A stretch of 64,000 bases of DNA. Source: Actinomycetospora callitridis (GTDB lineage: Bacteria; Actinomycetota; Actinomycetes; Mycobacteriales; Pseudonocardiaceae). Numbering within the stretch: the stretch's first letter is position 1; every line of letters starts with the position of its first letter. Positions 8,146 through 16,228 of the stretch are shown one piece after another. A model generated the notes under the pieces. That model saw only the letters and a list, made by a program, of their open reading frames with translations, made no database searches and was not told the origin of the DNA. The translations under genes and the position numbers were made by a program. The stretch covers positions 1 through 64,000 of the forward strand of contig NZ_JAQZAK010000008.1 in NCBI RefSeq assembly GCF_028737265.1, given 5' to 3'.

Positions 8146-8834
8146 CGTCCACCGACGACGATCTCCTCCGGGTGCTGATCGCCGACGACGAGGCGCTGGT
8201 CCGGGGCGGCTTCCGCGTGCTGATCGATGCCGAGCCCGGGATGACGGTGGTCGGCGAAGCGGGGGACGGCGCGGCCGCGGTCGCGATCGCACGCCGGACC
8301 CGTCCCCACGTCGTGCTCATGGACATCCGGATGCCCGGGGTCGACGGGCTCGCCGCGACACGGGAGATCACCGCCGATCCCGGGCTGGCCGGTGTCCACG
8401 TCCTCGTCCTCACCACGTTCGACCACGACGAGTACGTGATCGAGGCTCTCGGCGTGGGAGCGGCCGGCTTCCTGGTCAAGAACACCGAACCCCGCCAGCT
8501 CCTCCACGGGATACGGGTCGTCGCCGGTGGCGAAGCCCTGCTGTCCCCGGGACTGACGCGCCGCCTCGTGGCACGCCTCGTCGATCGTCCGGGAACCCCG
8601 CGCGTCGACCACGCGGTCCTGGACCAGCTCACGGCGCGCGAGCGGGAGATCGTCGGACTCGTCGCTCACGGACTGAGCAACGAGGACATCGCGGACGCAC
8701 TCACGATCAGTCGGGCCACCGTGAGGACCCACGTCGGACGGGCGATGTTCAAGGTGGGCGCCCACGATCGGGCCCAGCTCGTCGTGATCGCCTACCAGAA
8801 CCACCTCGTCGCTCCGCCCGATCCCTCGTCGTGA
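8142..8834 (+). CDS. NarL/LuxR-family response regulator
   Basis: A 230-aa protein with an N-terminal receiver (LIADDEALVRGGFRVLI, phospho-Asp in VVLMDIRMPGVDG, Thr switch in LVLTTF, Lys in FLVKNT). The C-terminal LuxR helix-turn-helix is LTAREREIVGLVAHGLSNED then SRATVRTHVGRAMFKVGAHD. The GTG start overlaps the kinase stop (GTGA). It is phosphorylated by the kinase upstream and probably binds the CGTAGG-type palindrome in front of the kinase gene. Confidence 0.93.
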   Translation: MTSTDDDLLRVLIADDEALVRGGFRVLIDAEPGMTVVGEAGDGAAAVAIARRTRPHVVLMDIRMPGVDGLAATREITADPGLAGVHVLVLTTFDHDEYVIEALGVGAAGFLVKNTEPRQLLHGIRVVAGGEALLSPGLTRRLVARLVDRPGTPRVDHAVLDQLTAREREIVGLVAHGLSNEDIADALTISRATVRTHVGRAMFKVGAHDRAQLVVIAYQNHLVAPPDPSS

Positions 8835-8881
8835 CGGCGATCCGCCCTCGGGACCGTCGGTCGGCTGGTGGTTCGCTGCGG

Positions 8882-9454
8882 TCAGCCGCGAGGAAGCAGG
8901 TCGATCCGTGTCGCGGGGGTCGCGACGAGGTCGCTCGTGACGAGGGTCAGCCGGGCGCGCAGGTCGCGGAGGGTGAGTCGCGGGAGCTGCAGGATGCCCA
9001 GGGCGTCCGGCGGCGGGAGCGGGAAGGTCGGCGAGAGGGTGATGGGCACGGTGGGGATGCCCGCGACGACCGGGGTGGCGGTGAGCTCGAGGACGTAGAG
9101 CCGGGCGGGGCGCCCCGCGACACGGCAGTTCGCGGGACAGGTGATCGCGAGCCGTCCGGCCGGCGCTGAGGCCTGCACCGCGAGCTGTCGGGCCACGGCC
9201 TGCAGTGCGCTCAGGCGCAGGGTCGTCCGCCGCCGGGGATCGCCCGGTGCCGGGCCGGCCCCTTCGATGCGCAGGCCGTCGATCGTGATCTCGGCCGCGG
9301 ACAGGGTGAACTCGCCGGCTGGTCCGGGGCTCGGCGCGGCGCCGGCCGTGGCGGTGTCGGTCTGCAGGCCGAGCGCCACGAGCAGGACGCAGGCCGCGAT
9401 CCGCAGCCCGGTCGCCGTCCACCTGCTGGTGACGTCAGGGGCGGGGGTCAGCAC
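8882..9454 (-). CDS. Secreted hypothetical protein
   Basis: A 190-aa protein with a clear Sec signal peptide: hydrophobic segment GLRIAACVLLVALGL followed by TATAGA-AP as a likely cleavage site. The mature part has a single Cys pair (CPANC) and beta-rich sequence. No family recognised. It is the last gene of a three-gene overlapping operon with DUF6114 and DUF6230 proteins. The start overlaps the end of the DUF6114 gene by 20 nt, so translation is coupled. It is probably an extracytoplasmic partner of the other two. Confidence 0.7.
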   Translation of the reverse strand: MLTPAPDVTSRWTATGLRIAACVLLVALGLQTDTATAGAAPSPGPAGEFTLSAAEITIDGLRIEGAGPAPGDPRRRTTLRLSALQAVARQLAVQASAPAGRLAITCPANCRVAGRPARLYVLELTATPVVAGIPTVPITLSPTFPLPPPDALGILQLPRLTLRDLRARLTLVTSDLVATPATRIDLLPRG

Positions 9455-9830
9455 GGGGTGACCGGGGAGTCGGGGTCCAGGCCAGCGTCGCTGCCGCGCC
9501 GAGGACGGCGAGCAGGCTGCCGATGATCAGCCCGCCGAGGTTGGTGGTGACCACCGCGACCAGCGCCGCGATCATGGCGATGACCCCGGTGGCGGTCTTG
9601 AACTCCGGGCGCCACCAGGCGGCGCATCCACAGCAGGCCAGCACCGCGGCGACCAGGGTGGCGGCGGAGCCTCCCGGGGTGGACAGCGACACGACGAGCT
9701 CGCCGATGCGCAGGGTGACGAAGGGGATCGCGAGCACGACGGCCGCCCCGACCAGGATGCCCAGCCCGCCCCAGAACGGGCGTGTGCGCCGCCAGCGTCG
9801 GAACCCGGACGTGCGTGTCGCCGGCCCCAT
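9435..9830 (-). CDS. DUF6114 membrane protein
   Basis: A 131-aa protein with four hydrophobic helices (GGLGILVGAAVVLAIPF, AATLVAAVLACCGCAAW, TGVIAMIAALVAVVTT, GLIIGSLLAVLGAAATLAW). It begins with the RRWRRTRPFWGG motif characteristic of DUF6114. The ATG overlaps the stop codon of the DUF6230 gene in a TGATG junction, so I prefer it to the GTG 9 nt further upstream. DUF6230 and DUF6114 genes are paired across Streptomyces and relatives; function unknown. Confidence 0.82.
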   Translation of the reverse strand: MGPATRTSGFRRWRRTRPFWGGLGILVGAAVVLAIPFVTLRIGELVVSLSTPGGSAATLVAAVLACCGCAAWWRPEFKTATGVIAMIAALVAVVTTNLGGLIIGSLLAVLGAAATLAWTPTPRSPRADPRP

Positions 9831-10474
9831 CAGTAGCACTCCCGCTCCCGGGCCCCGAGGGCGATCCGGGCCTGGTTGAGCCGAAGCGTGCCGGCGGTGA
9901 CCGAGCGGGTGACGATGCGCAGGTTGGTCGCCTCGAGGGTGTCCGACTGCTGGCCGAACCCGCCCGGCCGGCCCGTCGCGTCGGCCGGTCCCTTGTCCAG
10001 TTCGCCGGCGTCGCGGCCGAGCTCGACGTTGCGCTGCACGAGATCTCCGTCGATCTGCTCGGCGGTGGTGAGCACGTTGTCGGCCTGGAAGCCTTCAGCG
10101 CCGGGGGTGGCGATGCGCAGGACGACGGGTCCGACGCCGGGCAGGTCGCCCACCGGGACCGAGAAGCAGAAGTTCGCCGCCTGCGCCTGCCGGAACCCGG
10201 AGGTGAAGACGGGGACGGCCGCCTCCTCGGTGCGCTCGACCGCGGGGTACTGGGCGACCCCCTGGGCGACGAAGCGATCGGCGGAGAGCTTGCCAGCCAC
10301 CCCCGCGATCGTGAACGACGCCGCGATGGCGCCCTGAGCCATGGCGAGGAGGAGGCCGGCGATCAGCACGATCCCCAGCCCCGAGAGCGCGAGCAGGCGG
10401 GCGCGGCGCGTGTGGCCTGCCTCCGGTTCGCCTCTGCCGCCGATCTCGATCTGCTCGGTGGCGGGTTCGATCAT
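9830..10474 (-). CDS. DUF6230 secreted/anchored protein
   Basis: A 214-aa protein with an N-terminal anchor (LLALSGLGIVLIAGLLLAMA). The body is typical of DUF6230: FTIAGVAGKLSADRF, VPVFTSGFRQAQAANFCFSV and GFQADNVLTTAEQIDGD. ATG 10474 is chosen over GTG 10483 because TACAGT (the -10) ends exactly 7 nt before the ATG and covers the GTG, implying a leaderless transcript. It is the first gene of the DUF6230-DUF6114-secreted protein operon and is divergent from an HxlR regulator. Function unknown; the family lies at the cell surface. Confidence 0.82.
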   Translation of the reverse strand: MIEPATEQIEIGGRGEPEAGHTRRARLLALSGLGIVLIAGLLLAMAQGAIAASFTIAGVAGKLSADRFVAQGVAQYPAVERTEEAAVPVFTSGFRQAQAANFCFSVPVGDLPGVGPVVLRIATPGAEGFQADNVLTTAEQIDGDLVQRNVELGRDAGELDKGPADATGRPGGFGQQSDTLEATNLRIVTRSVTAGTLRLNQARIALGARERECY

Positions 10475-10481
10475 GCGACGC

Positions 10482-10524
10482 ACTGTAGCGAGTGCGTTTC
10501 GTCACGCGACTCGGGGTCTAGGAT
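10482..10524. promoter_or_regulatory. Back-to-back leaderless promoters
   Basis: The minus-strand -10 TACAGT (10482-10487) precedes ATG 10474 by 7 nt, and the plus-strand -10 TAGGAT (10519-10524) precedes GTG 10532 by 7 nt. No ribosome site is present for either gene. The 31 bp between the boxes would hold both -35 elements, so a bound HxlR protein could control both. Confidence 0.55.
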
Positions 10525-10531
10525 CGCGGTC

Positions 10532-11071
10532 GTGCTGGGGAGCGACTACGAGGACCAGGTCTGCGCGGCAGCGCGTGCCCTCGAGGTCGTCGGGCAACGC
10601 TGGACGCTGCTGATCCTGCGGGACCTGTTCCTGGGCCTCGTGCGGTTCGACGATCTCGTGGTCAGCCTGGGCGTCACCCGCAGCGTGCTGACCCGCCGAC
10701 TCAGCCACCTCGAAGAGCACGAGCTCATCGAGCGGGAGCTCTACCAGCAGCATCCGCAGCGCTACGAGTACCGGATCACTGCCAAGGGCGCGGAACTGCT
10801 CGATGTGCTCGCGCGACTCCTGGAATGGGGCGAGACCTACTATCCGCACCCCGACGGCCCGACCCGGCTGCTCCGGCACACCGGCTGCGGCGGCCCCGTT
10901 CGCACTCTCCTGACCTGCACGAGCTGCGGCGATCACCTCGGGCCCGGCGACGTCACGGCCCTGCCCGGTCCGGCCCGCGCCGGCCTGAACCACCCGCCGG
11001 CCGGTGAGCAGGGACCCGGACCGAGGCATCTCCACCCACGTGGCGAGGTCCGCACCACCGACACCTCGTAG
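10532..11071 (+). CDS. HxlR-family transcriptional regulator
   Basis: A 179-aa winged-helix regulator. The HxlR core is ARALEVVGQRWTLLILRDLF, then GVTRSVLTRRLSHLEEHELI and YRITAKGAEL. The C-terminal extension contains HTGCGGP and CTSCGD, four cysteines that could bind a metal or act as a redox switch. GTG 10532 follows TAGGAT by 7 nt (leaderless). It is divergent from the DUF6230 operon and convergent with the desaturase fusion gene, from which a hairpin separates it. The likely target is the divergent operon and itself; the signal is unknown. Confidence 0.88.
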   Translation: MLGSDYEDQVCAAARALEVVGQRWTLLILRDLFLGLVRFDDLVVSLGVTRSVLTRRLSHLEEHELIERELYQQHPQRYEYRITAKGAELLDVLARLLEWGETYYPHPDGPTRLLRHTGCGGPVRTLLTCTSCGDHLGPGDVTALPGPARAGLNHPPAGEQGPGPRHLHPRGEVRTTDTS

Positions 11072-11089
11072 GGGACGACCGCCGTCCCC
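11071..11089. terminator. Hairpin between convergent genes
   Basis: GGGGACG and CGTCCCC form a 7-bp stem with a 5-nt loop, beginning on the last base of the HxlR stop codon and lying before the 3' end of the convergent desaturase gene. Probably a bidirectional terminator. Confidence 0.45.
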
Positions 11090-11123
11090 AGGGGTGTCCG
11101 GCGCTCCGTCCGCCCTTCGGCCG

Positions 11124-13172
11124 TCACCGGTCGAAGTCGACCGCCACCTCCGGGCTCGTGGGGCGCGACTGGCAGGTCAGCACGGCGCCACCCGCGACGT
11201 CGTCGTCGGAGAGGGCGTAGTTCTGCTGCATGTGCACGGTGCCGCGGGTGATGGTGGCGCGGCAGGTGCCGCAGATGCCGCCGGTGCACAGGTAGGGCAC
11301 GTCCACGCCGCCGTCGAGGACGGTCTCGAGGAGGGAGGCGGTGCCTTCGCTCTCGACCACCGTCTGTTCTCCGCCGCTGGTGACGGTCACGGTGGCGGGC
11401 ACGACGTCGGCGAGGTCGTCCTCGTCGAGGTCGTCGTCAGGAGCGACGAACAGCTCTCGGTGGACCTGATCGGCGGGGACCTCGTGGTCCTCGAGCACGG
11501 ACTCGACGTCGTCGAGCAGGGTCGACGGGCCACAGAGGAACCACTCCGCGCTCTGCAGGCGGGGATCGCGCAGGTGGTGGCGGAGCCGATCGGCGTCGAG
11601 GCGGGCGGGCACGACGTCCTCGTGCTCGGTGGTGGTCGGGCCGCCGTCCCGCCCTTCGGCTCGCGAGTGGAAGTGGACGACCTCGAGGCGGCCTTCGAAC
11701 TGGCGGGTGAGCATGGCCAGTTCGTCGGCGAACATCGCCGATCCGGCGTCGCGGTTGGCGTAGAGCAGCGTGGCACGGCTGCCGGGCTCGGTGGCCAGGG
11801 CACTGGCCAGGATCGAGATCACCGGCGTGATCCCGCTGCCCGCGGCGACGGCCGCGATGTGGCGGCGTGCCTCCGGGTCGGGAGTGAGGGTGAACTGTCC
11901 GCCGGGCGGGGTGACGCTCAGTTCGTCGCCGGCCGCGAGGCGGGTGTTCGCGTACGTGGAGAACTGACCGTCCTCGGTGAGGCGGACGGCGATGCGCAGG
12001 ACCCCGGACCCGGCGGCCGTGCAGATCGAGTAGTTCCGGCGGACGTGCTCGCCGTCGATCTCCGCGCCGACGACCACGTTCTGGCCGGGCAGGAACCGGA
12101 AGGTCTCGCGCAGTTCGCCGGGCACGTCGAAGGTGATCGAGACCGCGTCGGGGGTGAGGCGACGGACCTCGGCCACGCGCAGCCGGTGCGGCCGGCGCGG
12201 CAGGTCGGCGTCCCGGTCGATGTTGTCGGTGATCCGGCGCCAGGCCCGGTACTCGGCGGGCGAGAGTTCGCTCCCCCAGGCGGTGGAGATCGGGGCGCCG
12301 CGGTCGAGGTAGTCGGACTCGGCGCGCCGCCAGGCCTGGACGTAGCGATAGAACGGGATGGTCGGGTGGATGTGGTGCACCAGGTGGTAGTTCTGGTACA
12401 GCATCAGCGGGTTCATCACCCGTTCCCACCCGACCCGGACGCGGGTGGCCCGGAACCGGTTCGACGATGCGGTCGCCTCCAGCTCGTGGTGGGGGAGCCA
12501 GTCGAACCACCAGGCGAGCAGTCCGATGCCGAGGCGCTGCGGGATCACGTAGATCACCAGCAGCTCCCAGCCGTGGCCGGTGACGATCATCGTGGCGAAG
12601 GCGGCCACGACCGCCACGAGCACACCGATCTGCTCGGCGACCTCGGCGCGCGGTCGGCGGGCGATCAGCGGGGAGTAGAACCAGAAGTAGTACAGGTCCT
12701 GGGTCATCCACCGCAGCGGCAGCGCCCACGACGGCCCCAGCTCCGACCAGGCGTCGGGGTCGGCGAAGCGGTCCTCGTTGGTGTTGCGGTGGTGCTCGAT
12801 GTGGACGAAGCGCAGCACCGGGAACGACGCCCACGCGGCGACGAACACGATCGACAGGCGGCCGAGGACCTCGTTGACCCAGCGGAGCCGCCCGCCGGCC
12901 AGGTGCGCGGTCTCGTGCAGCACCGTGAACATCAGGAAGGTCACCACGGCGTGCACCGGGATGGTCAGCACCAGCCACCAGGGACTGAGATCGGCGAGCA
13001 CCAGCCAGGTGGCGCCGACCCAGAGCGCGAGGGCCCCGAAGAACAGACCCAGGGTCGGGAGCGCGACCGCGGGCATCGGCACCCGGGGATTCGGAACGCC
13101 ACGGCGGATCGCCCGGGACTCGTCCTCGCTGAGCACCCGTCGTTCGTCGGACGGGTCGGTGGTCGTCGACAT
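11124..13172 (-). CDS. Membrane fatty-acid desaturase fused to ferredoxin reductase and [2Fe-2S] ferredoxin
   Basis: A 682-aa three-part enzyme. Residues about 35-330 are a membrane di-iron desaturase/hydroxylase with three His boxes: HETAH (86-90), HIEHH (124-128) and HLVHH (263-267), plus hydrophobic helices. Residues about 345-585 are a PaaE/FNR-type flavin reductase (RRNYSIC for FAD, GSGITPV and LCGPS for NAD(P)H). Residues about 595-682 are a plant-type [2Fe-2S] domain with C-x4-C-x2-C in LCTGGICGTC and a distal Cys in VLTCQS. All electron-transfer parts are in one chain, so NAD(P)H-driven O2-dependent lipid desaturation or hydroxylation needs no partner. A strong AGGAGG site precedes the ATG. 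It is divergent from a TetR gene with shared palindromic operators. The substrate (acyl chain, sterol or carotenoid) is unknown. Confidence 0.9.
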   Translation of the reverse strand: MSTTTDPSDERRVLSEDESRAIRRGVPNPRVPMPAVALPTLGLFFGALALWVGATWLVLADLSPWWLVLTIPVHAVVTFLMFTVLHETAHLAGGRLRWVNEVLGRLSIVFVAAWASFPVLRFVHIEHHRNTNEDRFADPDAWSELGPSWALPLRWMTQDLYYFWFYSPLIARRPRAEVAEQIGVLVAVVAAFATMIVTGHGWELLVIYVIPQRLGIGLLAWWFDWLPHHELEATASSNRFRATRVRVGWERVMNPLMLYQNYHLVHHIHPTIPFYRYVQAWRRAESDYLDRGAPISTAWGSELSPAEYRAWRRITDNIDRDADLPRRPHRLRVAEVRRLTPDAVSITFDVPGELRETFRFLPGQNVVVGAEIDGEHVRRNYSICTAAGSGVLRIAVRLTEDGQFSTYANTRLAAGDELSVTPPGGQFTLTPDPEARRHIAAVAAGSGITPVISILASALATEPGSRATLLYANRDAGSAMFADELAMLTRQFEGRLEVVHFHSRAEGRDGGPTTTEHEDVVPARLDADRLRHHLRDPRLQSAEWFLCGPSTLLDDVESVLEDHEVPADQVHRELFVAPDDDLDEDDLADVVPATVTVTSGGEQTVVESEGTASLLETVLDGGVDVPYLCTGGICGTCRATITRGTVHMQQNYALSDDDVAGGAVLTCQSRPTSPEVAVDFDR

Positions 13173-13217
13173 CGACTCCTCCTCACGCCTGGTGATCGAT
13201 CGCGACCCGGAGAGTAT

Positions 13218-13274
13218 TTGACACTTGGCCGCAGAGTGTCAACGGAGAAGACATCTTGCCCTGAGATGTAAGGT
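13218..13274. promoter_or_regulatory. Two palindromic operators in desaturase/TetR divergent promoter
   Basis: TTGACACT (13218-13225) and AGTGTCAA (13235-13242) form a perfect 8-bp inverted repeat with a 9-bp spacer. On the minus strand its TTGACA can serve as the -35 of the desaturase promoter, with AATACT 18 bp on as the -10. A second repeat, ACATCT-N7-AGATGT (13251-13269), abuts the TetR gene's -10 TAAGGT (13269-13274), which ends 6 nt before its ATG. Both placements fit repression by the TetR protein. Confidence 0.6.
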
Positions 13275-13280
13275 GCCGTC

Positions 13281-13883
13281 ATGGCGGGTCCCGGGACGTT
13301 CCGCGACGACATGCGTGCGCAGCTGCGCCATCGGCTGCTCGACGCCGCACGGGCGATCACCACCGCCGACGGCTGGTCGGCGCTCACGATGGGGGCCGTC
13401 GCCGGCCGGGCCGGGATCAGCCGCCAACACCTCTACAACGAGATCGGCACGAAGCAGGACCTCGGCGACGCCCTGGTCAGCAGGGAGACCGACGAGTTCC
13501 TGGCGGTGACCTCCGGTCAGCTACGCGCCCACCCCACCGACCTGGTGGCCGGGGTCGGTGCCGCGGTCCGGCACGCCCTCGACCACGGCGCGGACAACAC
13601 CTTGCTCAAGGCGATCCTCCACGCCGAGGACTCGCGGGGCGACAGCCTGCTCCCGCTGCTCACCGCACGCCCCGACGCGGTGCTCATCCGCGCCAAGCAG
13701 GCCCTGGCCGCCGAGATGGTCACGCTGGGCTTCGACACGCGCCTGACCGCGGCCACCCTCGACGCCTACGTCGACGGGCTCGCGCGACTCGTGCTGAGCC
13801 ATCTCACCCAACCGACCGGCCCGGCCGAGCTCGCCGTCCTGCAGGCTCAATGGCTCACCCGGGCGGCCGTCCCGCCCGGCTGA
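13281..13883 (+). CDS. TetR-family repressor
   Basis: A 200-aa regulator with an N-terminal TetR helix-turn-helix: RLLDAARAITTADGWSALTM, then VAGRAGISRQHLYNEIGTKQ. A ligand-binding helical domain follows. The ATG lies 6 nt after TAAGGT, so the message is probably leaderless. It is divergent from the desaturase-reductase fusion and probably controls that gene and itself through the palindromes in the 108-bp gap. By analogy with lipid-sensing TetR regulators the ligand could be a fatty acid or acyl-CoA; this is inference. Confidence 0.88.
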   Translation: MAGPGTFRDDMRAQLRHRLLDAARAITTADGWSALTMGAVAGRAGISRQHLYNEIGTKQDLGDALVSRETDEFLAVTSGQLRAHPTDLVAGVGAAVRHALDHGADNTLLKAILHAEDSRGDSLLPLLTARPDAVLIRAKQALAAEMVTLGFDTRLTAATLDAYVDGLARLVLSHLTQPTGPAELAVLQAQWLTRAAVPPG

Positions 13884-13917
13884 GCGCGTGGCGGTCAGCG
13901 AGCACCATCGGTGGCCC

Positions 13918-14709
13918 TCACCGCTGATGGCCGGTGACCGCGACGACCCTCTCGGCCAGACGGGGAAAGATTCGTCCGGCCACGTCGAAGGCTCTGAGCT
14001 GCCAGGGCAACAGCACCTCGCGACGCTCTCCCTCGATCGCCCGGACGACCGCGCCGGCCACCTGACCCGGTGTCCGCGGGGGGATCAAGGCGTCGACCTT
14101 GGGGACGCGCTCCTCGGCGCCGGGGTTGTTGGCGAAGTACTCGCTGTGGACCTTGGCCGGCACGACTTCGCTGACCCCGACCCCCGTGCCGCGCAGGTCC
14201 TGTCGCAGCGCTGCGGTCAGCCCGCGCAGGGCCCACCGCGCGCCGGCATAGCCCGTGGCGCCGGCCCACGGCATCCGCGAGACGGGCGAGTTGACGTTCA
14301 CGAGCCATCCGCTGCGGCGCCGGAGCATGTCCGGCAGGAACTCCTGGGTGACCAGCAGCGCGGCCGAGTACGGGACGGCCGTCATGCTCTCCAGCTCGCG
14401 GGGCTCGGTCTCGTCGAGATAGAGGAAGCGACCCGCTCCGGCGTTGTTGACCACGACATCGGGGACCCCGACGCGCTCGCGGACCGCGGCGCCGAGGGCG
14501 AGGACCTGCTCGCGGTCTCCGACGTCGGCCGGGAAGGCCTCCGCACGACCTCCCCGGCTCTCGATGTCGGCGACCCGCTCGGCGAGCGTCTCGGCGTTGC
14601 GGGCGACGAGCAGCACCACTGCTCCCCGTGCGGCGAGATCGACCGCGATCGCCGCGCCGATACCGGTCGACGCTCCGGTGACCAGAGCAACGGCGCCCTC
14701 CAGTCGCAT
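13918..14709 (-). CDS. Short-chain dehydrogenase/reductase with YxxxR catalytic motif
   Basis: A 263-aa Rossmann-fold oxidoreductase. The cofactor loop is VTGASTGIGAAIA, the second motif VVNNAGAG, and the catalytic Ser is in LVNVNSPVS. The catalytic Tyr motif reads GYAGARWALRG, so the normally invariant Lys of YxxxK is Arg; the DNA is unambiguous (TAT GCC GGC GCG CGG). AGGGGGA upstream supports ATG 14709 over ATG 14730. The substrate is unknown; the Arg change may slow hydride transfer or mark a non-catalytic role. It is convergent with the TetR gene. Confidence 0.85.
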   Translation of the reverse strand: MRLEGAVALVTGASTGIGAAIAVDLAARGAVVLLVARNAETLAERVADIESRGGRAEAFPADVGDREQVLALGAAVRERVGVPDVVVNNAGAGRFLYLDETEPRELESMTAVPYSAALLVTQEFLPDMLRRRSGWLVNVNSPVSRMPWAGATGYAGARWALRGLTAALRQDLRGTGVGVSEVVPAKVHSEYFANNPGAEERVPKVDALIPPRTPGQVAGAVVRAIEGERREVLLPWQLRAFDVAGRIFPRLAERVVAVTGHQR

Positions 14710-14893
14710 CTGCGTCCCCCTGCGTCGCATGGTTGAAGGCGCCGCACGTTACGGGGCGACCGAGCGCCGTCACCGTGACCCCGCGCGCTCGGCGAGGACG
14801 GACGTTCCTGCCTCCGGCTCCGGCGGGTAGCCCAGTCCCTGCGCCGGTTGAACTCCGCAGCCGCATCGTCACCGCGGCCGGAAGGACCCCTGC

Positions 14894-15661
14894 GTGTTCG
14901 ACTCGATGATGACCGCTGTCCTGCAGACTCTGGGCCGAGCGGTCGTGCGATGTCCCGACGACCACGACCAGCACCCGCGTGGACGGAGCTCGGTCGAGTC
15001 CGGTCGGGGTGGTGCGGTGGTGCTCGTCGGTGGCTTCGCCACCACCGACCCGGTGCTGGAACCGATGAACCGGTGGCTCACCGCCCGCGGGTGGGACGTC
15101 ACGCCGGTCACCGGCGGGGCGGGGATGGGTTGCGCCGGCTCGACCGTCGAGGCGCTGCGCGCCCACACCGTCGCGGCCGCCGAGCGCACGCGGTCCCCAG
15201 TGTGGCTGGTCGGGCACAGCCGCGGCGGGCAGTTCGCCCGCGCCGTCGCCGGTGCCGCTCCCGGCCACGTCGCGGGCCTGATCACCCTGGGCGCTCCGTT
15301 CGACCTCTACGGCCTGGGCCTGCCCACGCTGGCCGCGGCGGCGATGGTCACCGCCGCGGGCACCCTCGGGGTGCCCGGGATGGCGACCCTGCGGTGCCTG
15401 ACCGGCTCGTGCTGTCGCGACTTCCGCGGCACCTTGCGCCGCCCCCTGCCGGACGGGATGCCGTTCACCAGCATCTACAGCCGCGGCGACCGGACCGTCC
15501 CCGCCCACGCGAGCATCGACCCGGCGGCCCGCAATGTCGAGGTCACCGGCGGGCACCTGAGCCTGCTGACCGGCACAGCCGCCCGTCGCGCCGTGGCCGT
15601 CGCCCTCGACGACCACGCCGCCCGTCCCGAGGACACCGCGGCTCTCCCGCTGGGCGCCTGA
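14894..15661 (+). CDS. Alpha/beta hydrolase (lipase/esterase-like)
   Basis: A 255-aa protein with the nucleophile elbow GHSRGG (Ser at about residue 114), a preceding oxyanion strand VVLVGGFATTDPVLEPMNRWL, an acid candidate in YSRGDRTVP and the catalytic His in GGHLSLL. No signal peptide is evident. The GTG start follows GAAGGAC by 5 nt. The WxxxxGW/GHSRGG pattern resembles small actinobacterial lipases and triacylglycerol-esterase-like proteins. Natural substrate unknown. Confidence 0.8.
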   Translation: MFDSMMTAVLQTLGRAVVRCPDDHDQHPRGRSSVESGRGGAVVLVGGFATTDPVLEPMNRWLTARGWDVTPVTGGAGMGCAGSTVEALRAHTVAAAERTRSPVWLVGHSRGGQFARAVAGAAPGHVAGLITLGAPFDLYGLGLPTLAAAAMVTAAGTLGVPGMATLRCLTGSCCRDFRGTLRRPLPDGMPFTSIYSRGDRTVPAHASIDPAARNVEVTGGHLSLLTGTAARRAVAVALDDHAARPEDTAALPLGA

Positions 15662-15798
15662 ACTCCCGGTCACCCCCCGGGGGGCTTGCGCCCCAGGCCT
15701 CCACCACCGCGACCCCGCGGGTGTGGGGCCGACCCCGTGGTCGGGCACCACCGGCCGGACGCGGCGTCGTCGTCGGCCGGGCTGCGGCACGCACCGTG

Positions 15799-15822
15799 AG
15801 GTAGGTTCCGCGTCCTGGTTGA
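15799..15822 (+). promoter_or_regulatory. Stress-type promoter element upstream of STAS gene
   Basis: AGGTAG (15799-15804), then five bases and GCGTCCTGGTTGA (15810-15822). The same 13-mer follows a GGGTAG box at 20251, also upstream of a STAS gene. AGGTAG/GGGTAG resembles the -10 of SigB/SigF-type sigma factors. The shared downstream 13-mer is unexplained. Confidence 0.4.
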
Positions 15823-15877
15823 TACCCCAGCCTCGCCCCTCGGCTGCCCGCCGAATCGCCTCGAGGTCCGGAGTCCC

Positions 15878-16228
15878 TTGACCGACTCACCGCCCACCGT
15901 CCGCACCCGTCGCGCTGTCGACGACGGCGGAGCAGACGCGCAGCCCGACGCGCGCCACGCCCGTGTCGAGGTCGGTCACGACGACGTCGACGGTGTCGTC
16001 ATCACCCTGCACGGAGACTTCGGGTGCCGTGACGTCGCGCTGCTCAGCTGTCATCTGCACACGGAGCTCGACGCGTCGCCCGCGAGGATGGTGGTCGACA
16101 CGAACCGGCTCCGTGGCGGCGACGACGCGCTGGGGCAGGTCCTCGCGACCGCTGCGGAGCGCGCGGAGGCCGACGGCACCGCGCTGCGCCTGATCGAGTC
16201 CGCCCACCACACCGGGCGCGACCGGTGA
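15878..16228 (+). CDS. STAS-like protein (anti-sigma-antagonist type)
   Basis: A 116-aa protein with a TTG start preceded by a GGTCCGGAG site. Residues about 30-110 have the beta-alpha pattern of a STAS domain (DGVVITLHGDFGCRDVALLSCHLHTELDASPARMVVDTNRL). The canonical phosphorylatable Ser/Thr of SpoIIAA (DxSGxxxL) is not apparent. The 3' end overlaps the GTG of the GAF-ANTAR gene by 4 nt, so the two act together, perhaps linking stress signalling to RNA-level antitermination. Partner unknown. Confidence 0.65.
   Translation: MTDSPPTVRTRRAVDDGGADAQPDARHARVEVGHDDVDGVVITLHGDFGCRDVALLSCHLHTELDASPARMVVDTNRLRGGDDALGQVLATAAERAEADGTALRLIESAHHTGRDR

Noticed and set aside
11004..13271. 755-aa open frame on the plus strand
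   Set aside because: Antisense to the desaturase fusion gene, whose protein has complete motifs in all three domains. The plus-strand translation is low-complexity Gly/Val/Arg/Asp with no domain.
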